Source: Nocardia brasiliensis ATCC 700358 (GTDB lineage Bacteria > Actinomycetota > Actinomycetes > Mycobacteriales > Mycobacteriaceae). Taken from it: a DNA stretch of 64,000 nucleotides. The notes under the pieces were generated by a model. The model searched no databases and was not told where the DNA came from. It saw nothing but the letters and a program-made list of their open reading frames with translations. A program made the translations under genes and the position numbers. Every line of letters starts with the position of its first letter. Position 1 is the first letter of the stretch. Below are positions 8,968-16,424 of this stretch, one piece after another. Location of the stretch: positions 5,766,001-5,830,000 of the forward strand of contig NC_018681.1 of assembly GCF_000250675.2 (NCBI RefSeq), given 5' to 3'.

Positions 8968-9900
8968 ATGCGCGTCTTCATCACCGGAGCGTCCGGCTGG
9001 ATCGGCTCTGCCCTGGTCACCGAACTCATCGACCACGGCCACACCGTTGTCGGCCTCGCCCGTTCAACGCAGTCGGCCGAGTCGCTGACCGCGCTCGGCG
9101 CCGAGGTCGTCCACGGCACCATCGACGACCTGGACCTCATACAGGCCACCTCCGCCGCCAGCGACGGCGTCGCCCACCTCGCGTTCAAACACGACATCGC
9201 TTTCACCGGCGAATTCGCCCAGGCCGCGGCCGCCGACCGCGCCGTCATCGATGCCGTCGGTGCGGCACTGGCGGGCTCGGGCAAGCCGTTCACTCTCGCT
9301 TCGGGCCTTTTGGGCGTGGCGCCAGGCACTGTGGCGACCGAGCATGACGGCCACGAGGTGAGCACCGTTGCACCCGGGCATCCCGCGGCCATGCCCATGA
9401 TGCGCCGAGCCAACGCAGAGGCCACGCTGGCGCTGGCTTCGCGGGGAATCCGCTCATCCGTTGTGCGTCTCGCCCCGACCGTCCACGGGAAAGGAGACCG
9501 GGGATTCATGGCTTCGATCGCCGAAATCGCCCGTGACAAAGGATTTTCCGGCTTCCTCGGCGACGGCTCGAACCGCTGGCCCGCGATCCACCGCTCCGAC
9601 GCCGCCGCCTTGTTCCGCCTCGCACTCGAGCAGGCCCCCGGCGGATCCACCCTGCACGGATGTGCCGAGGAAGGGGTTCCGATCCGAACCGTCGCCGAAG
9701 CATTCGGCAGTCGGCTCGATGTGCCGGTCAAGGAAGTGGCTCCCGACGACGCGGCGGCTCATTTCGGCTGGATGGCCGAATTCATCGGCCTGAATGCCGC
9801 GGCGTCGAACACTCGAACCCGGGAACTGCTGAGTTGGGAGCCGACCGGCCCTCGGCTCATCGATGACATCGATGCCGGCTACTACACCATGCCGAGGTGA
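8968..9900 (+). CDS. NAD(P)-dependent epimerase/dehydratase-like extended SDR
   Basis: This 310-residue protein begins with the Rossmann motif VFITGASGWIGSALV (GxxGxxG) of extended/atypical SDRs. Substrates of this group are sugars or small carbonyl compounds, and the substrate here is not predictable. The middle contains FTLASGLLG and SSVVRLAPTVHG, as in NAD-dependent epimerase/NmrA-like enzymes. The canonical YxxxK is not obvious, so it may be an atypical family member. It has a good RBS (GAGGAG) seven bases before the ATG. It is regulated by the adjacent TetR through the shared operator. Confidence 0.82.
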   Translation: MRVFITGASGWIGSALVTELIDHGHTVVGLARSTQSAESLTALGAEVVHGTIDDLDLIQATSAASDGVAHLAFKHDIAFTGEFAQAAAADRAVIDAVGAALAGSGKPFTLASGLLGVAPGTVATEHDGHEVSTVAPGHPAAMPMMRRANAEATLALASRGIRSSVVRLAPTVHGKGDRGFMASIAEIARDKGFSGFLGDGSNRWPAIHRSDAAALFRLALEQAPGGSTLHGCAEEGVPIRTVAEAFGSRLDVPVKEVAPDDAAAHFGWMAEFIGLNAAASNTRTRELLSWEPTGPRLIDDIDAGYYTMPR

Positions 9901-10163
9901 ATCACGACTTGCAGTCCCTGGTCAACGAGTCCTGATTCGGATCTCGACTCCGGGTGCAGGAGTTCCGCTGTCGCCACGGTTCCGAGCGATCGGCCCTTCC
10001 TGCATGGAGTGTTCCACTGGCCTAACTCCCGAACCGAATGCGCGAAGGTCCGCACACACCAGCGTATTTCGACCGATTGAGCCGGGACAGTGCATGTGTT
10101 GTCGCCGGGGGGCGTGCACTGCCGCAGTGTCCGTGCATCCTGTTCGGGTTCGCGGTCGCGATA

Positions 10164-11030
10164 TCAGGTCCGCGAGTCCGTTCGCCGGAGGTGTTCGAGG
10201 ACGAGGCTGCGGACGGGTTCGACGTCGGCCAGGAGGCCGTGCCCCGCACCGGGGAGGATCACCGTGTGCGCCCCGGCACGGCGCGCGACCTCCGCGGCCG
10301 CCGCCGAATCGTGCACCTGGCTCGCGCCGGCCAGGGCGACGAGGGTCGGGACCGGCAGGTGTGGCGGCCCGTCCGGCAGCTCGGGGTGAACGATCGGCGA
10401 GGCCGGGAAGTGTGCGGCTCCGTGCGCGAGCAGGTCGAGGTATGTCTCCACATCCGCCGGCCCGCTGCCGGGGGCGCCCGGTGCCAGCATCGCGCGGGCG
10501 TCCTCGAAAGTGGGGTGCGGGTCGCGGTTGCGACCCAACTCCTCGAACTCGGGACTGAGTCCAGCGAAGACCAGCGGCGGATCGAGCAGGACCAGCCGCC
10601 GCACTCGCTCGGGGTGGGCGAGCGCGAACCGGAACGCGAGGTGCCCGCCGAGCGACTGGCCGCACAGGTCGGCGGCGGGCAGCCCGAGCAGATCGAACGT
10701 TTCCGCGAGCCAGTCCACTAGATCGTCCATGCTGGTCAAGGCTGCGCCGGTGTGTCGACTACGGCCCGGCTCGCCCATGGTGTCCACGGCGTACACGTGA
10801 TGCTGCTCGGCCAGCGAGCCGACGACCGGATACCACATTCCAGCTGTCCCGCTGTATCCGTGGAGCAGGACCAGCGACCGCGCTGTGGTCGGACCCGCGG
10901 ACGTGACTCGCGTCGTTCCGTACCGACCCGGGAGGTCTACCGTCTCGGCCGGTACCGGCCAATACGACATCACCGCGTCGTAGGCCGCGAAATATTCTGC
11001 TTCCAGCTCAGGGGCGGCGAACGCAGTCAT
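10164..11030 (-). CDS. alpha/beta hydrolase
   Basis: This 288-residue hydrolase fold enzyme has the oxyanion HGYSG at residues 57-61, the nucleophile elbow GQSLGG with Ser126, a probable acid in the VALAG-S region and the catalytic His in GAGHG near the C-terminus. The substrate is unknown (ester, lactone or C-C bond). ATG at 11030 has GGAGTG as ribosome-binding site and overlaps by four bases (ATGA) the stop of a 40-codon ORF at 11027-11149. Its translation is therefore probably coupled to that leader. The TTCCAA/TTGGAA operator at 11163-11198 likely controls both. Confidence 0.87.
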   Translation of the reverse strand: MTAFAAPELEAEYFAAYDAVMSYWPVPAETVDLPGRYGTTRVTSAGPTTARSLVLLHGYSGTAGMWYPVVGSLAEQHHVYAVDTMGEPGRSRHTGAALTSMDDLVDWLAETFDLLGLPAADLCGQSLGGHLAFRFALAHPERVRRLVLLDPPLVFAGLSPEFEELGRNRDPHPTFEDARAMLAPGAPGSGPADVETYLDLLAHGAAHFPASPIVHPELPDGPPHLPVPTLVALAGASQVHDSAAAAEVARRAGAHTVILPGAGHGLLADVEPVRSLVLEHLRRTDSRT

Positions 11031-11149
11031 CGCGCACTCCCCGACTCGACACTGCCGCGCTCGCTCGAGGGATGCGGCGCGGCGCAATCCCCCGTCCGCC
11101 TCGGGCGGTCCTCAGTGAGTGCTTCGACGGACTTCGGCCGACTGAACAT
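11027..11149 (-). CDS. 40-residue leader ORF coupled to the hydrolase gene
   Basis: ATG at 11149 is preceded by AAGGAG with eight-base spacing, a better ribosome-binding site than many genes here. The frame runs 40 codons and its TGA overlaps the hydrolase ATG. The peptide begins MFSRPKSVEALTED, is polar and Arg/Ser-rich, and has no signal or membrane segment. I do not recognise it. It may be a real small protein or only a translational-coupling leader; the strong RBS and the ATGA overlap are the evidence that it is translated. Confidence 0.55.
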   Translation of the reverse strand: MFSRPKSVEALTEDRPRRTGDCAAPHPSSERGSVESGSAR

Positions 11150-11162
11150 TCTCACCACTCCT

Positions 11163-11198
11163 TTCCAAGTCAGATGTATTATGTCAGTTGTATTGGAA
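11163..11198. promoter_or_regulatory. operator/promoter of the leader-hydrolase unit
   Basis: TTCCAA at 11163-11168 and TTGGAA at 11193-11198 form inverted ends. Inside them a 12-base direct repeat (11169-11180 and 11183-11194, 11 of 12 identical) recurs with 14-base spacing. A CATAAT-like -10 element on the minus strand lies within. It sits just upstream of the leader ORF at 11149, so it is a likely repressor site. Confidence 0.5.
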
Positions 11199-11230
11199 TA
11201 AGGGAAGAGAGTCGGGTGCCGGAGCACGGG

Positions 11231-12418
11231 TCAACTGACGTCAGCTCCGGTGTCGAGGTACACCAGCAGATCACGGGGCAGGCCGTGGGTGTCGTGCAGA
11301 TAGCGGTAGTCGTCGTCGGTCAGGGGACGCCCGGTGAAACGGTTGCGGGACAGTATCTTTCGTCCCCGCTGGAGCAGCCGGTCGAAGTTGCGTTCCTCGT
11401 CGAGGAGGATGGCGCGCACATCGTGGGGATGCGTAGTTTGCCGGAAGTGCCCGAGGGTGTGTTCGACCAGCTCTATCGGCAGATCGGACAGGGTTCGGGT
11501 CGGATCGTCGCGCCATAGCGTGGTCAGGGTGCGGCGGATCAAACGGCGAAGTACGTGACCGCGGCCGGATGGGGATGGGGTGACCCGATCGCCGAGGACG
11601 ACGATGCTGGATCGCAGATGATCCGAGAGCAATCGCAGCGACCGTTCGTCCAGCGGGCCCCAGAGTCGGGGCAGAGTGGTCCGCCAGGGCAGGAAGACGT
11701 CGATCTCGAAGACGGACTGCGTGTTTCGCAGGATGCGCACCAATCGTTCCAGACCCAACCCGGTGTCGATGCCAGGCCGTCGCAAGGATTCGAGGCTGCC
11801 GTCGAGGTGCCGGACGTATCGCATCATGACGTGATTCCACACTTCCACCCACCGATCATCGGATGTCGGTGTGCCCTGCGGCATTTCGTCTCCCGTCCAG
11901 ACGAAGATCTCGGAATCGGGTCCGCAGAGTCCGGTCGGACCGTTGGACCACCAGTTCTCGTCGGTGGTCGGTTCGACCGGCAAGCCCAGTTCATCACAGG
12001 TGCGCCACGACTCGTGGTCAGGCTCGACGTGTTCGTCACCGCCGAACACCGTGACGTGCATCCGGCCGGGATCGATGCCGAAACCGTCGCGCAGCAGTTC
12101 GAATCCCCAACGCAGGCTTTGCGATCCGCCGTAGTCGCCGAGTGACCAAGACCCGAGCATCTCGAACACGGTGAGGTGGGTGTCGTCGCCGACCTCCTCG
12201 AGATCGGTGGTGCGCAGGCAGCGTTGCAGCCCGGTGAGCCGCCGGCCCAGCGGGTGCGGACTGCCCATGAGATAAGGGGTCAACGGGTGCATCCCGGAGG
12301 TGGTGAACAGCACCGGATCCCCCGGCGCGGGAATGAGCGATCCGCCCGGCGTGAGTTCGTGCCCGCGTTCGCGGAAGAAGTCGAGGAAGGTTCGAACAGT
12401 CTGGTCTGTCGTGATCAC
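11231..12418 (-). CDS. truncated alanyl-tRNA synthetase paralogue (catalytic core only)
   Basis: This is about 395 residues from GTG 12418 (GGAG eight bases upstream; a longer TTG start at 12481 would add 21 atypical residues). It matches the class II catalytic and tRNA-recognition core of AlaRS: FLDFFRERGHEL, the motif-2 region CLRTTDLEEVGDDTHLTVFEMLGS with SLGDY, CGPDSEIF, the motif-3 segment GIDTGLGLERL, and SDHLRSS...GRGHVLRRLIRR. The editing domain (HxxxH...CxxxH), oligomerisation and C-Ala domains of normal AlaRS (about 870-900 residues) are absent. The DLEEVGDDTH wording resembles compact AlaRS forms outside Actinobacteria, suggesting transfer. It could aminoacylate tRNA-Ala, serve as an inhibitor-resistant backup, or act in metabolism. 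The leader at 12533-12601 implies induction when charged tRNA-Ala is low. Confidence 0.85.
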   Translation of the reverse strand: MITTDQTVRTFLDFFRERGHELTPGGSLIPAPGDPVLFTTSGMHPLTPYLMGSPHPLGRRLTGLQRCLRTTDLEEVGDDTHLTVFEMLGSWSLGDYGGSQSLRWGFELLRDGFGIDPGRMHVTVFGGDEHVEPDHESWRTCDELGLPVEPTTDENWWSNGPTGLCGPDSEIFVWTGDEMPQGTPTSDDRWVEVWNHVMMRYVRHLDGSLESLRRPGIDTGLGLERLVRILRNTQSVFEIDVFLPWRTTLPRLWGPLDERSLRLLSDHLRSSIVVLGDRVTPSPSGRGHVLRRLIRRTLTTLWRDDPTRTLSDLPIELVEHTLGHFRQTTHPHDVRAILLDEERNFDRLLQRGRKILSRNRFTGRPLTDDDYRYLHDTHGLPRDLLVYLDTGADVS

Positions 12419-12494
12419 GGTGGTTGCTCCATCGATGGGAAATCGACCGGAAGCGACCGCAGATGGCAAGTCCTGCAACAAGACCGACGCATGC

Positions 12495-12565
12495 CAGCGG
12501 ACCGTTTCCGGTCAGCTGACATGGGGAGAAGGTCAGGCGGCAGCGACCGGCGAGCTGAGAGCTCG
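12495..12565 (-). promoter_or_regulatory. putative attenuator with alternative hairpins upstream of the AlaRS paralogue
   Basis: Read on the minus strand, three structures can form. Hairpin 1: CGAGCT (12565-12560) with AGCTCG (12556-12551), right after the Ala-codon run. Antiterminator-like: CCGGTCGCT (12550-12542) with AGCTGACCGG (12517-12508), one bulged base. Terminator-like: CAGC-T-GACCG (12518-12509) with CGGTC-C-GCTG (12504-12495), GAAA loop. The last two share the same strand and exclude each other, as in amino-acid attenuators. No U tract follows, so termination would be non-canonical, or the control translational. Free energies were not calculated. Confidence 0.65.
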
Positions 12566-12601
12566 TGCGGCCGCGGCAGCGATTCGCGAATTGACCTTCA
12601 T
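12533..12601 (-). CDS. alanine-rich leader peptide of the AlaRS paralogue
   Basis: This 22-codon ORF begins ATG AAG GTC at 12601 and ends TGA at 12533. It encodes M-K-V-N-S-R-I, then five consecutive Ala (codons 8-12), R, A, L-S-S-P-V and A-A-A, so 9 of 22 codons specify Ala. It lies 114 bases upstream of the start of a gene for an alanyl-tRNA synthetase-like protein. That is the arrangement of trp/leu/his-type attenuation leaders. There is no clear Shine-Dalgarno sequence. TACAGT sits at -12 to -7 relative to the A of ATG, compatible with a leaderless transcript. Confidence 0.7.
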   Translation of the reverse strand: MKVNSRIAAAAARALSSPVAAA

Positions 12602-13145
12602 GGACGCACTGTAACAACGAGACCGTGCAGAGCACGACCGATTTTCGGCCGGTGCGGTGATCGGCACCCACACCGACATGAGCCGCACCGACTTGCCTCG
12701 GACGACCCCCGTAACCCCGCCGAAGTAATTGTCCCGGCCAGCAAACTATCCTTTTGGTCCGTCGGCAAATTTCTGCCGAACTTGTCGCCGACCCGGCTTT
12801 CGGTGAAACACACTTGGAGTCTCGTGGATCTTTTGCGCCGTTCGATGACATCATCGGATTCGCCCGTCGTAATCCGTCGACTTCTATTCCGATGGGCGCT
12901 TCTCTACCGCCGAACGGCCGTGTGACCAGCGTCCGACGAGTTCGCACATCCGACTGATACGCTTCTTGTCGTAGAAAACCATTCCGGCGGACACCGCCGC
13001 AGGCGGTAGGAGACGACACCGGATGAGGCCGACATCAGCTAGATGCCAACGAGAGTGGCGCGCGGCGACATCGACCGGCGTTCACGTCAGCCCGCCTTCC
13101 GCTTATCATGAATAAATTAACGTAACTGAGAGTAAATCGGACCAG
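12602..13145. other. intergenic, no gene recognised
   Basis: This stretch separates the leader of the AlaRS paralogue (minus strand) from a TetR gene (plus strand). Open frames exist on both strands, but none has a convincing RBS or a recognisable family. The last 60 bases are AT-rich (around 13105-13140, with TTAACGTAA) and probably carry the TetR promoter and operator. Confidence 0.5.
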
Positions 13146-13793
13146 ATGGCAGACGTCAATCGCTTGCAGCGCACGTACCGCTCCCCGGTGCGCGAGGAGG
13201 CCGCGCGGCGCACCCGGGACATCGTGGTACGAGCCGCGATGCAGGTGTTCGCGGAACGCGGATACGCCGGCGCCACCATCGATCAGATAGCGACCTGCGC
13301 CGGCGTCTCCCGTCCGACGGTATTCGCCGCGGGCAACAAAGCCCAATTGTTCGCGCTCGCCCGACAATACGTAGACAACGACGGTGACGCCACCGAGGCC
13401 GATTCGACGATGGCGCAGATCCTCACGATCGACGACCCCCGCCGGCTGCTCGAGCGGTTCGCCACGCACACGGCCGCGATCATGCGGCGAGCGCGGCCGT
13501 TGCAGGGAGTACTGGAGCAGGCCGCGGGCACCGATCCCGAGCTGGCGGAACTTTTGCAATCGACGCAGCAGCAACTGCTCGAGACGGCCGGTAGCGTCGT
13601 GGCCGCCGTCGCGGCGACCCGATCGCTGCGCCGGGGGATCTCACGCCGCACGGCGACCGACGTGCTCTGGTTGCAGCTCCAGTACACGAACTATCAGCGC
13701 CTGGTCGACGAACGCGGCTGGAGCCACCGGGAATTCGAGCGGTGGCACGCCACGGCGATGATCGCCACCCTGCTCGAACCGAACCACGAATAG
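13146..13793 (+). CDS. TetR family transcriptional regulator
   Basis: This 215-residue regulator has an N-terminal TetR helix-turn-helix (DIVVRAAMQVFAERGYAGATIDQIATCAGV, then SRPTVFAAGNKAQLFALA). The C-terminal ligand-binding domain is only weakly conserved and its ligand is unknown. ATG at 13146 follows an AT-rich region containing TTAACGTAA. It is convergent with the degenerate SDR at 13887-14642, whose upstream region contains a GTTAATATTAAC palindrome. The shared half-site makes that SDR a possible target, but this is weak. Confidence 0.85.
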   Translation: MADVNRLQRTYRSPVREEAARRTRDIVVRAAMQVFAERGYAGATIDQIATCAGVSRPTVFAAGNKAQLFALARQYVDNDGDATEADSTMAQILTIDDPRRLLERFATHTAAIMRRARPLQGVLEQAAGTDPELAELLQSTQQQLLETAGSVVAAVAATRSLRRGISRRTATDVLWLQLQYTNYQRLVDERGWSHREFERWHATAMIATLLEPNHE

Positions 13794-13886
13794 GCATCCG
13801 CGCCGCCGCTGCGGGACATCGGTCCTCGGAAACGCCGAAACGGGCCGATTGCGCTATAACGCAACATGTTTCGCTGGCCTCGCAAG

Positions 13887-14642
13887 TCAAGCCGGCGGAA
13901 GGCAGCGCTCCGCCACGCCCACTTTGCCGTTCATGGTCAACAACGCACCGTGCACATGGGCGGCCCGGCAAGAGACGAGGAACCGGATAGCCTCCGCGAC
14001 CTCCGAAGGCCCGCTATCACCCTGCGCTACCTCGCCCGGACGCAATTCCCGGGGTGGGGCGAACAGGTCGCCGGGGTCCACGAAATTGACCCGGACCCCG
14101 CTCGGCCCGTATTCGGCCGACCACGACCTGGTCAACTCGACCAGCGCCGCCCGCGCCGCCCGGGCCCAGCCATTGTCCGGCAGGCCCACTCGAGCACCGA
14201 ACCCGCCGACGTTGACGATCGCCCCCACGCGGCGCGCCGCCATCGACGGGGCGAGCGCACCCGCCAGCAAAAAAGGCACCCGCACATTCAGATTGAACAC
14301 GGTGTCGAACACATCCTCGGTCGATCCGTAGTCGACCTCCCCCGCGTTGTTGACCAGCACCTGCACCGGGGCACCCGACAACAACCGGGTCATCTCCCCG
14401 ATCAACCGAGCTGTTGCCACAGGGTCCCCGAAATCGGCCACCAGATCGACCGCCCGTCCCCCGGACCACTCGATCAATTTGCAGGTCTCCGCCACACCGG
14501 TGCCGTCATCACCGCAAGCCAGCACCGAGTATCCATCCTCGGCCAGCCGCAATGCGGCCTCCCGCCCGATGCCACCCGCCGAACCGGCAACCACTGCCCA
14601 CCCACCCCGCTTCCGACCATCCCCCACCAAGGCTTCAGCCAT
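13887..14642 (-). CDS. SDR-fold protein lacking the catalytic triad
   Basis: This 251-residue protein has the SDR fold: AGSAGGIGREAALRL near residue 20, LVNNAGEVD at 96-104 and AIVNVGGFGA at 141-150. At the positions of the catalytic residues it has Gly147 instead of Ser, Ala160 instead of Tyr and Arg164 instead of Lys (segment DNGWARAARAALVELT). Reductase activity by the usual mechanism is therefore not expected. It could be a non-enzymatic NAD(P)-binding sensor, a structural protein or a decaying copy, although the frame is intact over its whole length. It is convergent with the TetR at 13146. Confidence 0.82.
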   Translation of the reverse strand: MAEALVGDGRKRGGWAVVAGSAGGIGREAALRLAEDGYSVLACGDDGTGVAETCKLIEWSGGRAVDLVADFGDPVATARLIGEMTRLLSGAPVQVLVNNAGEVDYGSTEDVFDTVFNLNVRVPFLLAGALAPSMAARRVGAIVNVGGFGARVGLPDNGWARAARAALVELTRSWSAEYGPSGVRVNFVDPGDLFAPPRELRPGEVAQGDSGPSEVAEAIRFLVSCRAAHVHGALLTMNGKVGVAERCLPPA

Positions 14643-14757
14643 CCGACGTCATCTCCTTTTTGCTTGCGCCGCTTGGTGACTCCGTCCGCCACCGCCGGCG
14701 GCACATGTGCGCGAAGGCTGGGGTAGGAGAACAGGTCCACGTCATGAATGTTGCTCC

Positions 14758-14769
14758 GTTAATATTAAC
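14758..14769. promoter_or_regulatory. 12-bp palindrome upstream of the degenerate SDR
   Basis: GTTAATATTAAC is a perfect 12-base palindrome, 116 bp upstream of the SDR start at 14642. It is unusual in this high-GC context and is a plausible regulator site. Confidence 0.35.
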
Positions 14770-15386
14770 CTGTCAACACTTGAGCCGCCCTCAGCTTCCG
14801 GGACGGCCCACCAGTCACGAAAGGTGCTCAGCAACAGTATTATCGTATTATCATTTTGGAATAACGCCTCGGTTCGCCCTCGACCCTCCACGCAGTGAAT
14901 CCGCCCCGCGGTCACGATCGTGCGGTTCATGGGACCCTTTCCCAGGACTAACGATGCGCGTGCATTACGCACGCACTAGCGCGAAACTGGCCGATGACGC
15001 GCGCGCGGCGCGCGGTCGCTTGCCAGGATCGAGACAAGAAGCGAGATCACCGACACACCGGACGTGCCGCCCGGCGCGCTACGCGGGCGCAGCCGCACAG
15101 GACGCCGAGCCGTTCCGGCGATCTGGCTGGCCGCACGACGCGGATGAGCACCGAAAACGCCGACTCCGTACCGCCCGGACCAGCGACTCCGCACGCGAAG
15201 CAGCCAGCTGACGGCCAGCGGCACTACAGCCCGGAGAGAACAAGTCTCGGCAAACCCGGCGACCCACGGCCCGTCCCGACAAACAGCTCGACACGACACA
15301 CATCGCGGCGACGATGTCGATCCCGCCGCGCCCGGGGCGCCCGCTCGATCTCGTCACTCCATCGATGGCGCGCCAAGACTTGACGA

Positions 15387-15407
15387 ACGGTATTATAGTA
15401 ATACCGT
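15387..15407. promoter_or_regulatory. perfect 21-bp operator-like palindrome
   Basis: ACGGTATTA (15387-15395), a TAG spacer and TAATACCGT (15399-15407) form a perfect inverted repeat, typical in size and symmetry of a TetR/GntR-type operator. A TATAAT sequence on the minus strand lies inside it. No regulator or clear target gene is adjacent; the nearest downstream gene on the plus strand starts at 15852. Confidence 0.5.
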
Positions 15408-15851
15408 CTCGGGTTCACGCGAGGCCTCCGACGGGACGCATGCAGAGCGGATCGTCGCCCGGCTACCGACTCCGCGGCCGAGCACTTCCCCTCGCCGAAC
15501 ACGAACGAGGCCGAACTCGTACAGGCACTCACCGCACACCACACATGGACCCCGAGGTTCGGACGTTTACATCGGTCTTGAAAATTACACTTTACCCCAA
15601 GTAATCTCAATCGTGTGAACCGGTTGGCACCAACAACCCCGCCAAGCTGGTTCGAACCGCTTGGGGGACATAGCTGTTGCGCATCGAGGGGTGCGGCCGC
15701 TCCCCGAACATGCCGGATTTGCCTACGCCGGATCTCATTCGGCGCGGCTCGCACCGGCCAATGGTGGACTTCCGATCCGCCGACCGACCGCAGGCGACCC
15801 GGTCGTGCACGGCGGCGCCGACCCGGTGGCGTCTTGAAAAGAGTTCTGCAC

Positions 15852-16424
15852 GTGAACCTCTCGGGTAGCATCGGCCACGTGGAGGAATTTCTGCCCCTGG
15901 CCGTGTTGGGTACGGCCGCGTTGTCCGAGGGTGTCAGGTTTCTCTACGACCAGGCCGGTGAGTTGCTCCGGCGGCGACGTGCGGGTTCGGACACGGAATC
16001 GGACCCGGGCACCGACCTCGAGACGCCGCCGATCGTGACCGAACCCGAACAACTCCCCGCGCCGGACATGACACAGGTGGAGCGATTCGAACCCGAACTG
16101 CGCGCGTTGCGCAGTGATCTGCACGAATACGCGGCCGGTGTGGACCCGGTCGCGCCGTCGGACGAACGCCTGCTCCACCTCGTCGACGCACTCCGTCGCG
16201 TGCTGGAGACGATCCACGGTACGCCGCTGGTATTCGCGGGCGAAGGGCGAGAATCGGCGCAGGTGCGCGGCAGCATCGACGCGGACCGGGTAGCAGGCTA
16301 CGTGGCCGCGGTGCGCGCCGACCGCGCGGAGGGCACGATCGAGGGCCACACGCGGGTGCGCGAGGTGGCCGCGGGAGGGCAAGCTATTGGAGTCGATCTC
16401 GGAGCCGACCGCCGGGAGCGGTGA
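15852..16424 (+). CDS. small partner protein of the NACHT NTPase
   Basis: This protein of about 190 residues starts at GTG 15852 (AAGAG eight bases upstream; GTG 15879 is an alternative that starts at VEEFLPLAVL). Its N-terminal region holds a hydrophobic helix (FLPLAVLGTAALSEGVRFLY) followed by a basic stretch (LLRRRRAG), an acidic/Pro linker, and a mixed helical part with ELRALRSDLHEYAAG and LLHLVDALRRVLETIHG. I do not recognise a domain. It overlaps the NTPase gene by 38 bp in another frame, so the two are co-translated and probably form one system. The hydrophobic helix could be a membrane-active effector or a membrane tether for the NTPase. Confidence 0.7.
   Translation: MNLSGSIGHVEEFLPLAVLGTAALSEGVRFLYDQAGELLRRRRAGSDTESDPGTDLETPPIVTEPEQLPAPDMTQVERFEPELRALRSDLHEYAAGVDPVAPSDERLLHLVDALRRVLETIHGTPLVFAGEGRESAQVRGSIDADRVAGYVAAVRADRAEGTIEGHTRVREVAAGGQAIGVDLGADRRER

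Larger units (their letters stand above)
14643..15851. other. gene-poor, AT-richer stretch with palindromes
   Basis: About 1.2 kb with no recognisable gene on either strand; the open frames here have no family resemblance and arginine-rich shadow composition. It is visibly richer in A/T than its surroundings (for example around 14820-14865 and 15370-15410). It contains perfect palindromes at 14758-14769 and 15387-15407 and a near-palindrome at 15642-15664. It precedes the NACHT operon and may be its promoter region or the edge of an acquired segment. Confidence 0.5.

Noticed and set aside
12036..13019. 327-codon minus-strand frame overlapping the AlaRS paralogue start
   Set aside because: It runs out of frame through the AlaRS coding region and the leader, with no RBS and no resemblance. 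The leader and AlaRS frames explain the region better.
15642..15664. GGTTCGAACC resembling a tRNA T-arm
   Set aside because: No acceptor, D or anticodon stems can be placed at tRNA distances. The sequence is instead part of a near-palindrome.
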